A stretch of 64,000 nucleotides of DNA, taken from positions 248,001 through 312,000 of the forward strand of contig NZ_WIQM01000004.1 of NCBI RefSeq assembly GCF_015732185.1, given 5' to 3'. Under the pieces are notes generated by a model. The model worked only from the letters and a program-made list of their open reading frames with translations, was not told the origin of the DNA and ran no database searches. Every line of letters begins with the position of its first letter. Position 1 is the first letter of the stretch. A program made the translations under genes and the position numbers. Origin of the DNA: Pectinatus haikarae (GTDB lineage Bacteria > Bacillota > Negativicutes > Selenomonadales > Selenomonadaceae). This document shows, in pieces, positions 33,242 through 42,196 of the stretch.

Positions 33242-33796
33242 TTATCTCCTCACAGAAAATTTTTTTCGATATGCATTCGGTGAAATTCCCACTAACCGAT
33301 CAAATTGCGCGTAAAAAGTGGAAATACTATTAAATCCGCTTTGTAAGGCGACCTGCAAAATAGTATCTTGTGTATCGGAGAGTAAGATTTTTGCATTGGC
33401 TATGCGCAGCTCTTTTAAATATTTTACCGGAGTTTTTTTATAATGGTGTTGAAATAACTGAATAATTTGATTTCTGCCAAGACACAGCTTCTCTAATTCT
33501 TTTTTTAATTGAACATGATCCCCAAAATAACGATCATAGGTCAATCTTATTTTTTCGGCGTTCTCTCGATGTGGCCGGAATTCCAATAAGTCAGGACGGC
33601 ATCGCTTGCAAGGGCGAAATCCGCTCTTTCTGGCCTGTTCTTCCGCAGTAAAGAAAATTATATTTTCTCGTTTGGGATTTTTGGATTTACAAGAGGGACG
33701 GCAAAAAATTCCTGTTGTTTTTACACCGTAGAAAAATTTGTTATTATACGAAGCATCACAAGCTAGTACCGCTTCCCATTTTTCCTCTTCTGTCAT
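33242..33796 (-). CDS. adaA: Methylphosphotriester-DNA methyltransferase / transcriptional activator AdaA
   Basis: A 184-residue AdaA. The N-terminal zinc domain has four cysteines at about C32, C36 (GIFCRPSCKSKNP), C63 and C66 (RPCKRCRPD). In this family C32 (or its equivalent) accepts a methyl group from a phosphotriester, which turns the protein into an activator. The rest is an AraC-type double helix-turn-helix (NQIIQLFQHHYKKTPVKYLKELRIANAKILLSDT..., VALQSGFNSISTFYAQFDRLVGISPNAYRK). No C-terminal O6-methylguanine domain is present; that activity is encoded separately by ogt in the same operon. The ATG at 33796 follows GGAAGGA. Confidence 0.92.
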   Translation of the reverse strand: MTEEEKWEAVLACDASYNNKFFYGVKTTGIFCRPSCKSKNPKRENIIFFTAEEQARKSGFRPCKRCRPDLLEFRPHRENAEKIRLTYDRYFGDHVQLKKELEKLCLGRNQIIQLFQHHYKKTPVKYLKELRIANAKILLSDTQDTILQVALQSGFNSISTFYAQFDRLVGISPNAYRKKFSVRR

Positions 33797-33829
33797 GGAT
33801 TGTCCTTCCGTCAATTTTTACCTTTTTAG

Positions 33830-34513
33830 TCAATGCCTTTTCATAGCGCGTATCTGTTTTTTTATATCTTTATCTACCTTTAATGATTCCGTAATCTTCT
33901 GCAAAGCCTTATTATAGGTAAAATCGTCTAAACAATTCTTCTGCAGATACTGAAAAGTAATTTCAGGGAACTGAATATAACAGATGGAAATTGCCCATGC
34001 AACTGCCATCTTTGCATAATACCCGTCATGCCGCACCATATCAAGCTGATGAATGATTTCTGCAATGTGAGTTTTATCAATGTAGTAAAAAATTAACATG
34101 ACTACCGCGAAGCGAATCTGAAACTCTTCATTTGATTTTAAATACGGCTGTAAAAAATGCCACATCTGCACCGGGCATTCTTTTGTAAACTTAAGGCCGG
34201 TGCAAAAACTGTCACACACCGACCAGTTGCTGATTTTAGGGATAAATGACTGTATATAGGAAAATCGTTCTTCCGGCGGGCAGTTTACAGCACCTATCAC
34301 TATTCCCTGCAGCATGATTTCCTCAAAGGAAGAATCCTGCGCTGTTTTCAGATATCGATGCCAGTCTGACCGTGTAAGCTGTTTTGCCATTTTGCGAAGC
34401 AAGGGAAGACGCACTCCGAGAATATGTTTCGTATGCGGAAGTAGTCCTGAAGAAAAAATACGATAGTTTTCTTCTGCCAGTGCTTCAAGTTGGTGTCTGA
34501 TTTTATCTTGCAT
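33830..34513 (-). CDS. AlkD-like DNA alkylation repair protein
   Basis: A 227-residue all-helical HEAT-repeat protein of the AlkD/DNA-alkylation-repair family, which excises N3- and N7-alkylpurines. Seen are HTKHILGVRLPLLRKMAKQLTRSD, EEIMLQGIVIGA, WSVCDSFCTGLK and a C-terminal AVAWAISICYIQFPEITFQYLQ with the tryptophan and acidic positions typical of the family. Its start overlaps the end of ogt by 11 bases, so translation is coupled. Confidence 0.88.
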   Translation of the reverse strand: MQDKIRHQLEALAEENYRIFSSGLLPHTKHILGVRLPLLRKMAKQLTRSDWHRYLKTAQDSSFEEIMLQGIVIGAVNCPPEERFSYIQSFIPKISNWSVCDSFCTGLKFTKECPVQMWHFLQPYLKSNEEFQIRFAVVMLIFYYIDKTHIAEIIHQLDMVRHDGYYAKMAVAWAISICYIQFPEITFQYLQKNCLDDFTYNKALQKITESLKVDKDIKKQIRAMKRH

Positions 34514-34988
34514 CCGTTTTTTCTTCCTTATTGGCTCGTTCCAGTTTCAATAACCTTTCCTTGATCGCAAGACCAGCCGCATAGCCAACCAGTTTTCCGT
34601 CCGCACCAATGACTCGGTGACATGGTGTCACGATCAGGAGAGGATTTTTATTGTTTGCCATTCCCACAGCACGGGAAGCGTTGGGATTACCGATCATTTC
34701 CGCTATTTGCTTATAGCTGCGTGTTTCTCCATACGGGATTTTACGCAGGGCGGCCCATACACTTTTTTGAAAGGCTGTTCCTTCAGCGGCAAGCGGTAGA
34801 TCAAATTCTCTGCGCTGCCCTGATAAATATTCTGTGATCTGTTTTTCGGCTTCTTTTAGCATAGGCGTTTGTGATCCGCCTGTTGTTTTTTGCCGATTTT
34901 TTGTAAGAAAAAGTTCTGTAATAGAACCGTCAGTTTCAGATATTCCTATTGTTCCTAACTCTGTTTCAATAAAATACGTATATTTCAT
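34503..34988 (-). CDS. ogt: Methylated-DNA-[protein]-cysteine S-methyltransferase
   Basis: A 161-residue suicide methyltransferase that removes alkyl groups from O6-alkylguanine. The acceptor cysteine is C123 in IVTPCHRVIGADGKLVGYAAGL. The recognition helix SYKQIAEMIGNPNASRAVGMANNKNP is typical. First gene of the alkylation-repair operon ogt, alkD-like, adaA, DUF1848. Start is the ATG at 34988, with GGGGAGG upstream. Confidence 0.95.
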   Translation of the reverse strand: MKYTYFIETELGTIGISETDGSITELFLTKNRQKTTGGSQTPMLKEAEKQITEYLSGQRREFDLPLAAEGTAFQKSVWAALRKIPYGETRSYKQIAEMIGNPNASRAVGMANNKNPLLIVTPCHRVIGADGKLVGYAAGLAIKERLLKLERANKEEKTDAR

Positions 34989-35193
34989 AGGTTTTTCCTC
35001 CCCTCGGTGGATTTTGCGGTAAAATCCCCTGATCGTAATAAAAAACGGCTGCAGTTTTACAAGAGAACTTATCCGTATTTTAAATATACTTGATATTTAT
35101 TTATTTGTCTTCCGCTTTTGCACCATCAAATTTTATTTGCGGTGTGGTATATGCTGTCAGCTCTTTGGCGGCAGGCTTATTTTATCATTTATA

Positions 35194-35394
35194 CTATTTG
35201 TTTTTTAAATAATGCGAGATACTGTTTCTATTGACGTATATATGGAATATACTGCTTATCAGAAAAATATAGCTGAAGATTTCGTGAATTATCTTGTAGT
35301 TGAAAAGGCGATAAACTTTCAGTGAAAGGCAAATACCTGTCAAAGAAATAATTATAAAAGAGAGCATAAGTGTGTAAAAAATAATTTTTTTCAT
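35194..35394 (-). CDS. Small membrane protein, DUF4405-like
   Basis: A 66-residue protein with two hydrophobic segments (about 4-24 and 38-55). The second contains HEIFSYIFLISSIFHIYVN, a His-spaced helix pattern seen in DUF4405/cytochrome b561-like membrane proteins, where such histidines can bind haem. The protein is shorter than the usual three- or four-helix members and could be a single-unit form or a remnant. It is not in an operon. Confidence 0.55.
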   Translation of the reverse strand: MKKIIFYTLMLSFIIISLTGICLSLKVYRLFNYKIIHEIFSYIFLISSIFHIYVNRNSISHYLKNK

Positions 35395-35737
35395 AATAAC
35401 CTCATATCATATAATAACTTGTATTTTGAAATGATCCATGCCGATAAACATAACAAGGATATTATAAATCCTTTTTGAAAATAGTAACAGCCTTATAATA
35501 AATTTAACACCAAATTTTTTTATGATAGTGTATTAGATGGGGTAACGGTCTTAATGAGAAAGGTTTGCCAAGGTGCAGCGCAGGATAGTTGTGTTTAATT
35601 CTGCTATCTGAAGAGATGCTCCTTAACATAAACGTAACATTAAAATAATATATACTGCATCATGGAATGTTAAACTGAACGTATAAATATTTTTTGATTC
35701 GATTGTGTCTTATGAAACATATTCCACGGAGGGGGAA
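35395..35737. other. Intergenic stretch upstream of the second chemotaxis receptor
   Basis: No credible gene is seen in this A+T-rich interval. It contains GCCGATAA (35440-35447), the exact -10 consensus of sigma-28 flagellar promoters, but with only a poor -35 (TAACTTGT) 17 bp upstream. Confidence 0.35.
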
Positions 35738-37798
35738 ATGAAAATGAAGGGCATCACAAAGAGCATTAAGACACTTTTTATTATTGGAACAGTAGGAATG
35801 GTAATTCTGGTCAGTGGTATTCAAAGCGCCTATAGCATTTATCAGTTTAAGCAGAATATGGAAAGTGAAGTTCAGAATAATTTGCGATATCAGTCTGGCG
35901 AAATAACAAACAGTTTATCAATTCCGTTGGCAGCGACAGCCAAATATGCGGAGCTTTTGTCGTATAATGTCAGCACTATGTCACATATCGATACTGATTT
36001 ATTGCTGAATACTATGAATAAATATATTTCATCAGAGGTGCTTATTGCTGGCAGTGGTTTTTGGCTTGAGCCAAATATATATCAGCAGGGTATAACAAAT
36101 TACGGACCATATGTATTCAAAAATGACGGCAAAATTGATGTGAGCTGGGATTACAGCAATGGTGTTGATGACTATTTCAAATATGATTGGTATAAAGATG
36201 GGGTGAAAGCAAAAAACAGCGGTTATTGGAGTGAACCTTATGAAGATGCTGTAAGCAAGGTCGCAATGATCACGGTAAGCTGTCCTATAAAAAAAGATGA
36301 TAAAATTATTGGTGTAACTACGGTGGATATAGACTTGAGAGCGTTTATAGACTTCGTCCGCAATATAAAAATAGGCCAGACCGGATATGCTTTTGTTATA
36401 AGTCCTCAGGGATATTATCTTGGTGACAAGGATGACAATAAAAATCTTAAGGAAAAAATCGTAGATGACCAAAATCCCGCAGTACAGCAGCTTGGAACGG
36501 AAATCTTAAAATCGGCAGATACATTTTTGACCGAATCCTCAGCCTTTGGCGAAAACAGCTTTGTCATAGCCGCACCGATCGCCGAAACAGGAATGCATAT
36601 GGTACTGGTATATCCTACTGCGGAAGCCTATCAGAATGTCAACAAAGTAATGATCATAAGCATAATTATCTTTATCGCAGTTGTCCTGCTGCTGGTAAGC
36701 TTCATAATCATGATTTTCAACAGAAAGATCGGCAGACCGATCGAATATCTGATGCATTGTGCGGAACAGATAGCCGGAGGAGATCTATCAACAAAAATAA
36801 ATATAAAATCAGAAGATGAAATGGGAAGATTGGGCAAAAGTCTCAGCCGTATGACAGAAGACCTGCGCAGCGTTATTTCCCGTGTAGCTGACACCTCGCA
36901 GTCGGCCGCGGCTTCAAGCGAACAGCTGACTGCCAGTTCCGGCCAGTCGGCGCAGGCTGCCGATCAGGTTGCGTCTTTGGTAGCTGAAATCGCAAACAAC
37001 GCATCTGTTCAGACAAAAGAAGTAAATGACACCACTAAAACCGTTGATCAGCTATTAGCAAGAATAAAAAAAATCGCTGACAATGCCGGCCATATCGCCG
37101 AACAATCTGCCAACGCTTCGGAAAAAGCCAAAAACGGCGGTCAATCAGCAGACAAAGCCGTCCTGCAAATGAATCAGATAGCCGCAGCTGTCAATGAATC
37201 CTCACAGGCGGTAGCAAAACTTGGAACCCGATCAAAAGAAATAAGCATTATAGTGGACGCCATTTCCGGAATTGCCGGACAGACAAACCTGCTGGCGCTT
37301 AATGCCGCGATCGAAGCCGCACGGGCCGGTGAACAAGGCAAAGGCTTCGCCGTTGTTGCCGAAGAAGTCAGAAAACTGGCGGAGCAGTCAGAAAACGAAG
37401 CCAAGAAAATCGCCCAGCTGGTCGGGGAAATCCAGTCAGACACAGAAAAAGCCGTATCTGTAATGCAGTCCGGCACTCAGGAAGTACAAACAGGAGCTGA
37501 AGTAGTAGACCTGGCAGGCACTGCCTTCAAAGAAATCATAACTTCAGTGGAAAATGTCTCCGACCAAATGAAAGAAATATCTTCAGAAATACAGAAAATG
37601 CTCTCTGACAGCGGCCATATTGCCAAAGCCTTTGAAAAGATCGATCTCAACAGCAAAGAACTGGCTGACGGAACACAAGGCATTTCCGCCGCCACACAGG
37701 AACAGCTTGCCTCAATGGAAGAAATAGCCAGTTCCAGCCAAACCCTTGCAAAATTAGCCGAAGAACTGAAAACACAAATAGCTAAATTTCGTTTATAA
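35738..37798 (+). CDS. Methyl-accepting chemotaxis protein with a dCache-type sensor
   Basis: A 686-residue receptor. TM1 is at about 10-32, followed by an extracytoplasmic region of about 265 residues that has the double-Cache features [12 protein letters not shown] and [24 protein letters not shown], with [16 protein letters not shown] in the distal lobe. TM2 is at about 305-328, then HAMP and a signalling domain with the tip [21 protein letters not shown]. dCache domains bind amino acids or other small ligands; the ligand here is unknown. Start is the ATG at 35738, five bases after GGAGG; an ATG two codons on is also possible. The signalling half looks richer in G+C than the sensor half. 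Confidence 0.92.
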   Translation: MKMKGITKSIKTLFIIGTVGMVILVSGIQSAYSIYQFKQNMESEVQNNLRYQSGEITNSLSIPLAATAKYAELLSYNVSTMSHIDTDLLLNTMNKYISSEVLIAGSGFWLEPNIYQQGITNYGPYVFKNDGKIDVSWDYSNGVDDYFKYDWYKDGVKAKNSGYWSEPYEDAVSKVAMITVSCPIKKDDKIIGVTTVDIDLRAFIDFVRNIKIGQTGYAFVISPQGYYLGDKDDNKNLKEKIVDDQNPAVQQLGTEILKSADTFLTESSAFGENSFVIAAPIAETGMHMVLVYPTAEAYQNVNKVMIISIIIFIAVVLLLVSFIIMIFNRKIGRPIEYLMHCAEQIAGGDLSTKINIKSEDEMGRLGKSLSRMTEDLRSVISRVADTSQSAAASSEQLTASSGQSAQAADQVASLVAEIANNASVQTKEVNDTTKTVDQLLARIKKIADNAGHIAEQSANASEKAKNGGQSADKAVLQMNQIAAAVNESSQAVAKLGTRSKEISIIVDAISGIAGQTNLLALNAAIEAARAGEQGKGFAVVAEEVRKLAEQSENEAKKIAQLVGEIQSDTEKAVSVMQSGTQEVQTGAEVVDLAGTAFKEIITSVENVSDQMKEISSEIQKMLSDSGHIAKAFEKIDLNSKELADGTQGISAATQEQLASMEEIASSSQTLAKLAEELKTQIAKFRL

Positions 37799-38114
37799 TA
37801 ATACGGAGATTTTATGCAGCGTGTTTTTTTGAATGCTTACCATAAAATTCAGAAACTGTTTTAAAGAAGAGTATGGCATGAGGAGCCTCGCTGCCTTATG
37901 TCGATATCATGCTAAGAAACCCCGCAGATTCGCTACGGGGTTTCTTAAATTTATTAACTACAAATCACTTTATATAATATAGATAGACTAAAAATTCCTG
38001 AGATAGTCTGTCTTATCAGATTTTGGGTTATAGCTCTGAGTTCTGCACTATGACCTCACAGTGATGCGAATGATATCATTTTTTGACATATAAAATATTT
38101 TAGGCAAGCCTCCG
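37799..38114. other. Intergenic stretch with a terminator and a possible 16-codon ORF
   Basis: Besides the terminator at 37913-37947, ATG at 37814 opens a 16-codon ORF (MQRVFLNAYHKIQKLF) with GGAGA six bases upstream. This is too short to support as a gene. The remainder shows no feature that I can name. Confidence 0.3.
37913..37947 (+). terminator. Intrinsic terminator after the second chemotaxis receptor
   Basis: A perfect 12-bp stem TAAGAAACCCCG / CGGGGTTTCTTA with an 11-base loop. The 5' arm ends in a short A-run and the 3' arm in a weak T-run, so termination could occur in either direction. Confidence 0.7.
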
Positions 38115-39041
38115 TTATAAATAATCTATTTTTATAAGCTGTTTAATATTCATAACATTTTCTTTTCTGATGAAACCGCTTTCCGGTTCAAGAACATTGG
38201 CCGTTCCACACGCAGAAGCAAATCGGATAGTTTCTTCAATTGGCATCTTATTGTTAAGCGATACCGCAAGTCCGGCCACATATGAATCACCGGATCCGAC
38301 GGCATTAGTGACATTTAATACCGGGGGGACGGCATGATATATTTTGTCTTTATATGCCAGAACAGAGCCTTGTTTGCCAAGTGAGATAACCGGCATAGTT
38401 ATTCCCGCCTCAAGAAAATTCTTTAATTCGCATACGGCATCTTCCAGATTATTAATTTTCCTGCCGGTAAGAGCTTCGATCTCATCTTTGTTTGGCTTGA
38501 TAAAAAACGGCCTTGCGCAAAGCCCCTTTTTAAGAGCAGAACCGCTGGTATCCAGTAAAAAACGTTTATCGGCATCATGTGCCAAATTAATAAGCAGGCA
38601 GTAAAAATCATCACCAAGATTCTGCGGTAAACTACCGGAAGCCACAACAAGCGAAGCTTCCTGCAGTAATTTTTTATAGTGAAAAAGAAAAGCATCACGT
38701 TCATCCGGGGTAACTGATGGCCCGGGCTCTAAGATTTCAGTCTGCCTGCCATCTGATGTTGCGATATTCAAGCAGCTGCGGGTTTCAGACTGGATGCGGA
38801 TACATTCGTTGCGAATATTATCCTTCCTGAGTTTACCGGCAATAAAATCACCAATATATCCGCCTAAAAAACCAGACACCATACATTTTTCACCAAGAAT
38901 ATTAATGATATTTGCTACATGAGTACCCTTTCCGCCGGCAGTATTTTGTACTTGTGAGGTGCGCATAGCCTGTCCATATTGCAGTTTTTCTATAGTATAA
39001 ATTTTATCCAATGATGGGTTAAGGTTGATGACAAGTATCAT
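38115..39041 (-). CDS. PfkB-family hexose-phosphate kinase (tagatose-6-phosphate / 1-phosphofructokinase type)
   Basis: A 308-residue ribokinase-family kinase. The N-terminal LNPSLDKIYTIEKL and TAGGKGTHVANIIN, and the C-terminal NAVGSGDSYVAGLAVSL with the catalytic aspartate, match the FruK/LacC/PfkB group. In this operon it follows a GatY-type aldolase and a galactitol PTS, so tagatose-6-phosphate is the most likely substrate, giving tagatose-1,6-bisphosphate. It is the last gene of the operon, 18 bases after the aldolase. Confidence 0.88.
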   Translation of the reverse strand: MILVINLNPSLDKIYTIEKLQYGQAMRTSQVQNTAGGKGTHVANIINILGEKCMVSGFLGGYIGDFIAGKLRKDNIRNECIRIQSETRSCLNIATSDGRQTEILEPGPSVTPDERDAFLFHYKKLLQEASLVVASGSLPQNLGDDFYCLLINLAHDADKRFLLDTSGSALKKGLCARPFFIKPNKDEIEALTGRKINNLEDAVCELKNFLEAGITMPVISLGKQGSVLAYKDKIYHAVPPVLNVTNAVGSGDSYVAGLAVSLNNKMPIEETIRFASACGTANVLEPESGFIRKENVMNIKQLIKIDYL

Positions 39042-39059
39042 AAATATATTCCTCTCGTT

Positions 39060-39950
<891 letters not shown>

Positions 39951-40004
39951 TTAGGAAAAAGTCTTAAAATAATATATAAGCAAAATTTCTGTGTACCGCT
40001 TGGA

Positions 40005-41381
40005 TTATTCACTGCTGGGAATTTCATGGCTGCTTTTCGTAGTTTTGGCAATCTGATTTCTGTGCCAGACCCAGGTACATATGATACAGAAGATATAAGA
40101 TATTCCGATTATAAGAAGACCGCCCATATCTGTATTATGCATGATTTGCGAAAGAATATAAGTTATCGGACTGCCGCCCTGATCAAGCGAAGCTACCTGA
40201 GATACACCGGCGCTTATCTGACCAGCATTTTCACCCAAAATAGTATGGAGACCGATCATTTGATTGGAAATCCAAATTGCCATGAACATGACAATTATTC
40301 CTGTAATCAATGTACGGAATAGATTTCCCTTGTGTACACCAACAGCTAAAGCAATAAAAAAGCCAATGGTAGGTAAATCGCCAAACGGTAAAATCTGATT
40401 GCCGGGGACTATGGCAGCAATAAAAATAGTTATGGGAATAAAAAGAAGTGATGCGGCAACGACACTCGGATCGCCAAGGAGTAAGGCACAGTCAAGCCCG
40501 ATATAGAATGTAGAATTTTTAAAGCGTTTTTTAAGGACAGACTTAGCTGTTTCTGATACGGGCATAAGGCCTGCCATGATATGTTTTACGACTTGCGGCA
40601 TTAAAATTATAACTGCGGCCATTTGAACACCAAGCGTGAGAATACCGCGAAGATCATATCCGGCAAGAATACCGATGATCACACCCAGGACTCCGCCCAT
40701 AATGGAAGGATCTCCCAATGCACCAAATTTCTGGAAATGTTCGAGATTTATATCAATGTCACGAATAATGGGAATTCTATCGAGCAGCCAGTTGACAGGC
40801 ACAGAAATTGGAGCAAACCAACCACTGTCCCCATGCGGCATCGCTATACCTTCCAAGCCAAAATATTCTTCTGTAACAGGTGCGAACCAATCCCCAATTT
40901 TATAAGCATAGGCAGCATGCAGTGCCACTCCCAAAACACCTAATGCATAACTTCCTGTTGCAATGTTGATAATCGCTCCGGTAAAAGCAAAATGCCATAT
41001 ATTCCAGATATCTATATTAACTACTCTCGTCATACGAAGTGTAAGCATAATAATATTCACAAGAATTGCTATCGGAATTGCGACGAGGGCTATACTGCTC
41101 GCCCAGGTCATAGGAGCTGCACCCGGCCAGCCAATATCAATAACATTCATAGACAGGCCGAAATTTGCAGACATTGCTTTGGCGGCTGGTGCAAGATTGC
41201 TTAACATAAGACCAATGACCAATCCTATTCCTATAAATCCAATACCTATGGAAAGACCGCATTTTAGAGCTTTGCCAAATGATTGTCCCAGAATCAATGC
41301 GACTATAAAAATAACAATTGGCAACATAACGGCCGGACCGAGATCAACAAAATATTTTACACAGGCTAATAAAATATCCAT
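40005..41381 (-). CDS. gatC: Galactitol-type PTS EIIC permease
   Basis: A 458-residue inner-membrane permease of the GAT family. It has about ten to eleven hydrophobic segments; SFGKALKCGLSIGIGFIGIGLVIGL and FALVALPIAIL-like helices, FEKFGALGDPSIMGGVLGV-type and PHGDSGWFAPISVPVNWLLDRIP loops are typical of GatC/SgcC. It moves the polyol during phosphorylation by GatB. It follows gatA and gatB in the operon. Confidence 0.92.
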   Translation of the reverse strand: MDILLACVKYFVDLGPAVMLPIVIFIVALILGQSFGKALKCGLSIGIGFIGIGLVIGLMLSNLAPAAKAMSANFGLSMNVIDIGWPGAAPMTWASSIALVAIPIAILVNIIMLTLRMTRVVNIDIWNIWHFAFTGAIINIATGSYALGVLGVALHAAYAYKIGDWFAPVTEEYFGLEGIAMPHGDSGWFAPISVPVNWLLDRIPIIRDIDINLEHFQKFGALGDPSIMGGVLGVIIGILAGYDLRGILTLGVQMAAVIILMPQVVKHIMAGLMPVSETAKSVLKKRFKNSTFYIGLDCALLLGDPSVVAASLLFIPITIFIAAIVPGNQILPFGDLPTIGFFIALAVGVHKGNLFRTLITGIIVMFMAIWISNQMIGLHTILGENAGQISAGVSQVASLDQGGSPITYILSQIMHNTDMGGLLIIGISYIFCIICTWVWHRNQIAKTTKSSHEIPSSE

Positions 41382-41409
41382 GAAACTACCTCCTGAAATT
41401 TATTGAAAA

Positions 41410-41685
41410 TCACCGCAAATATGAAAGTATTTTTTCTTCTGTCTCTTCCACATTTATACCGCTGAGAAAGGGCATTCCGTTTACATAAGGTTTTCCAAAA
41501 TCTTTTTTTATACGCATCGTCGTGACGATAAGATCCACACCACTGAGATTATTTTCAATTTCATTCATGCGAATCTGTAATATTTCTATAGGAATATTAT
41601 TTTTATTACAAAGTTCTCTTATTGCCGTTGCGGCAACTGTTGAAGTAGCAACAGCACCACCACAAGCTACGATAATTTTTTTCAT
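41410..41685 (-). CDS. gatB: Galactitol-type PTS EIIB
   Basis: A 91-residue phosphocarrier. The phosphocysteine is C8 in KKIIVACGGAVATSTVAA, the exact GatB-type loop. IQIRMNEIENNLSGVDLIVTT and YVNGMPFLSGINVE also fit. Two ATGs are possible, at 41691 and 41685; the second has better spacing (9 bases) from GGTGG. It works with gatA upstream and gatC downstream. Confidence 0.93.
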   Translation of the reverse strand: MKKIIVACGGAVATSTVAATAIRELCNKNNIPIEILQIRMNEIENNLSGVDLIVTTMRIKKDFGKPYVNGMPFLSGINVEETEEKILSYLR

Positions 41686-41723
41686 AATCATCTGCCACCT
41701 TTTTCAATTTTAAAATGAATAAT

Positions 41724-42191
41724 TTATTGCATGTTTTCGAGCATAAGTGTTTGAAATTTTTCGGTATTATCAGCAATTAATAACTTTTGCATTAAATCAT
41801 TTTGCTGAAAGATCCTAAAAAGTTTTTGCAGCATTGAAATATGGCCATTGGCTTCTCTCAGTGCCAACATGAAAATTATGGAAACGGATAATTTATCTTC
41901 CGAATCTTCCATGCTATGAAAAATAACGGGTTTTTTTAAGCGCAGGACAGCGATTCCATCTTTTAACACATTATTTTCCGGGGCAGCATGCGGAATAGCA
42001 ACGCCGGACGATCGCAGGGCAATTCCTGTTGGAAAATCAAATTCCCGTTTTGAAACGGTTTTTATATAGGCCGGAAGAATATATCCAGCTTTGACAAGTT
42101 CATCCCCTAATATTTTTATTGCTGAAAAATTGTCACTGGGGATTTTGTCAAAAAAAATTAACTTCTCATTAAATAAAGTGTGCGTGCTCAT
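41724..42191 (-). CDS. gatA: PTS EIIA (fructose/mannitol/galactitol fold)
   Basis: A 155-residue phosphocarrier. The phosphohistidine is H68 in SSGVAIPHAAPENN, and DGIAVLRLKKPVIFHSMED and FMLALREANGHISMLQKLFRIF are typical of EIIA-2. Start is the ATG at 42191, preceded by AGGAG at eight bases; the regulator upstream ends five bases before this start. It passes phosphate from HPr to GatB. Confidence 0.92.
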   Translation of the reverse strand: MSTHTLFNEKLIFFDKIPSDNFSAIKILGDELVKAGYILPAYIKTVSKREFDFPTGIALRSSGVAIPHAAPENNVLKDGIAVLRLKKPVIFHSMEDSEDKLSVSIIFMLALREANGHISMLQKLFRIFQQNDLMQKLLIADNTEKFQTLMLENMQ

Positions 42192-42196
42192 TAATA

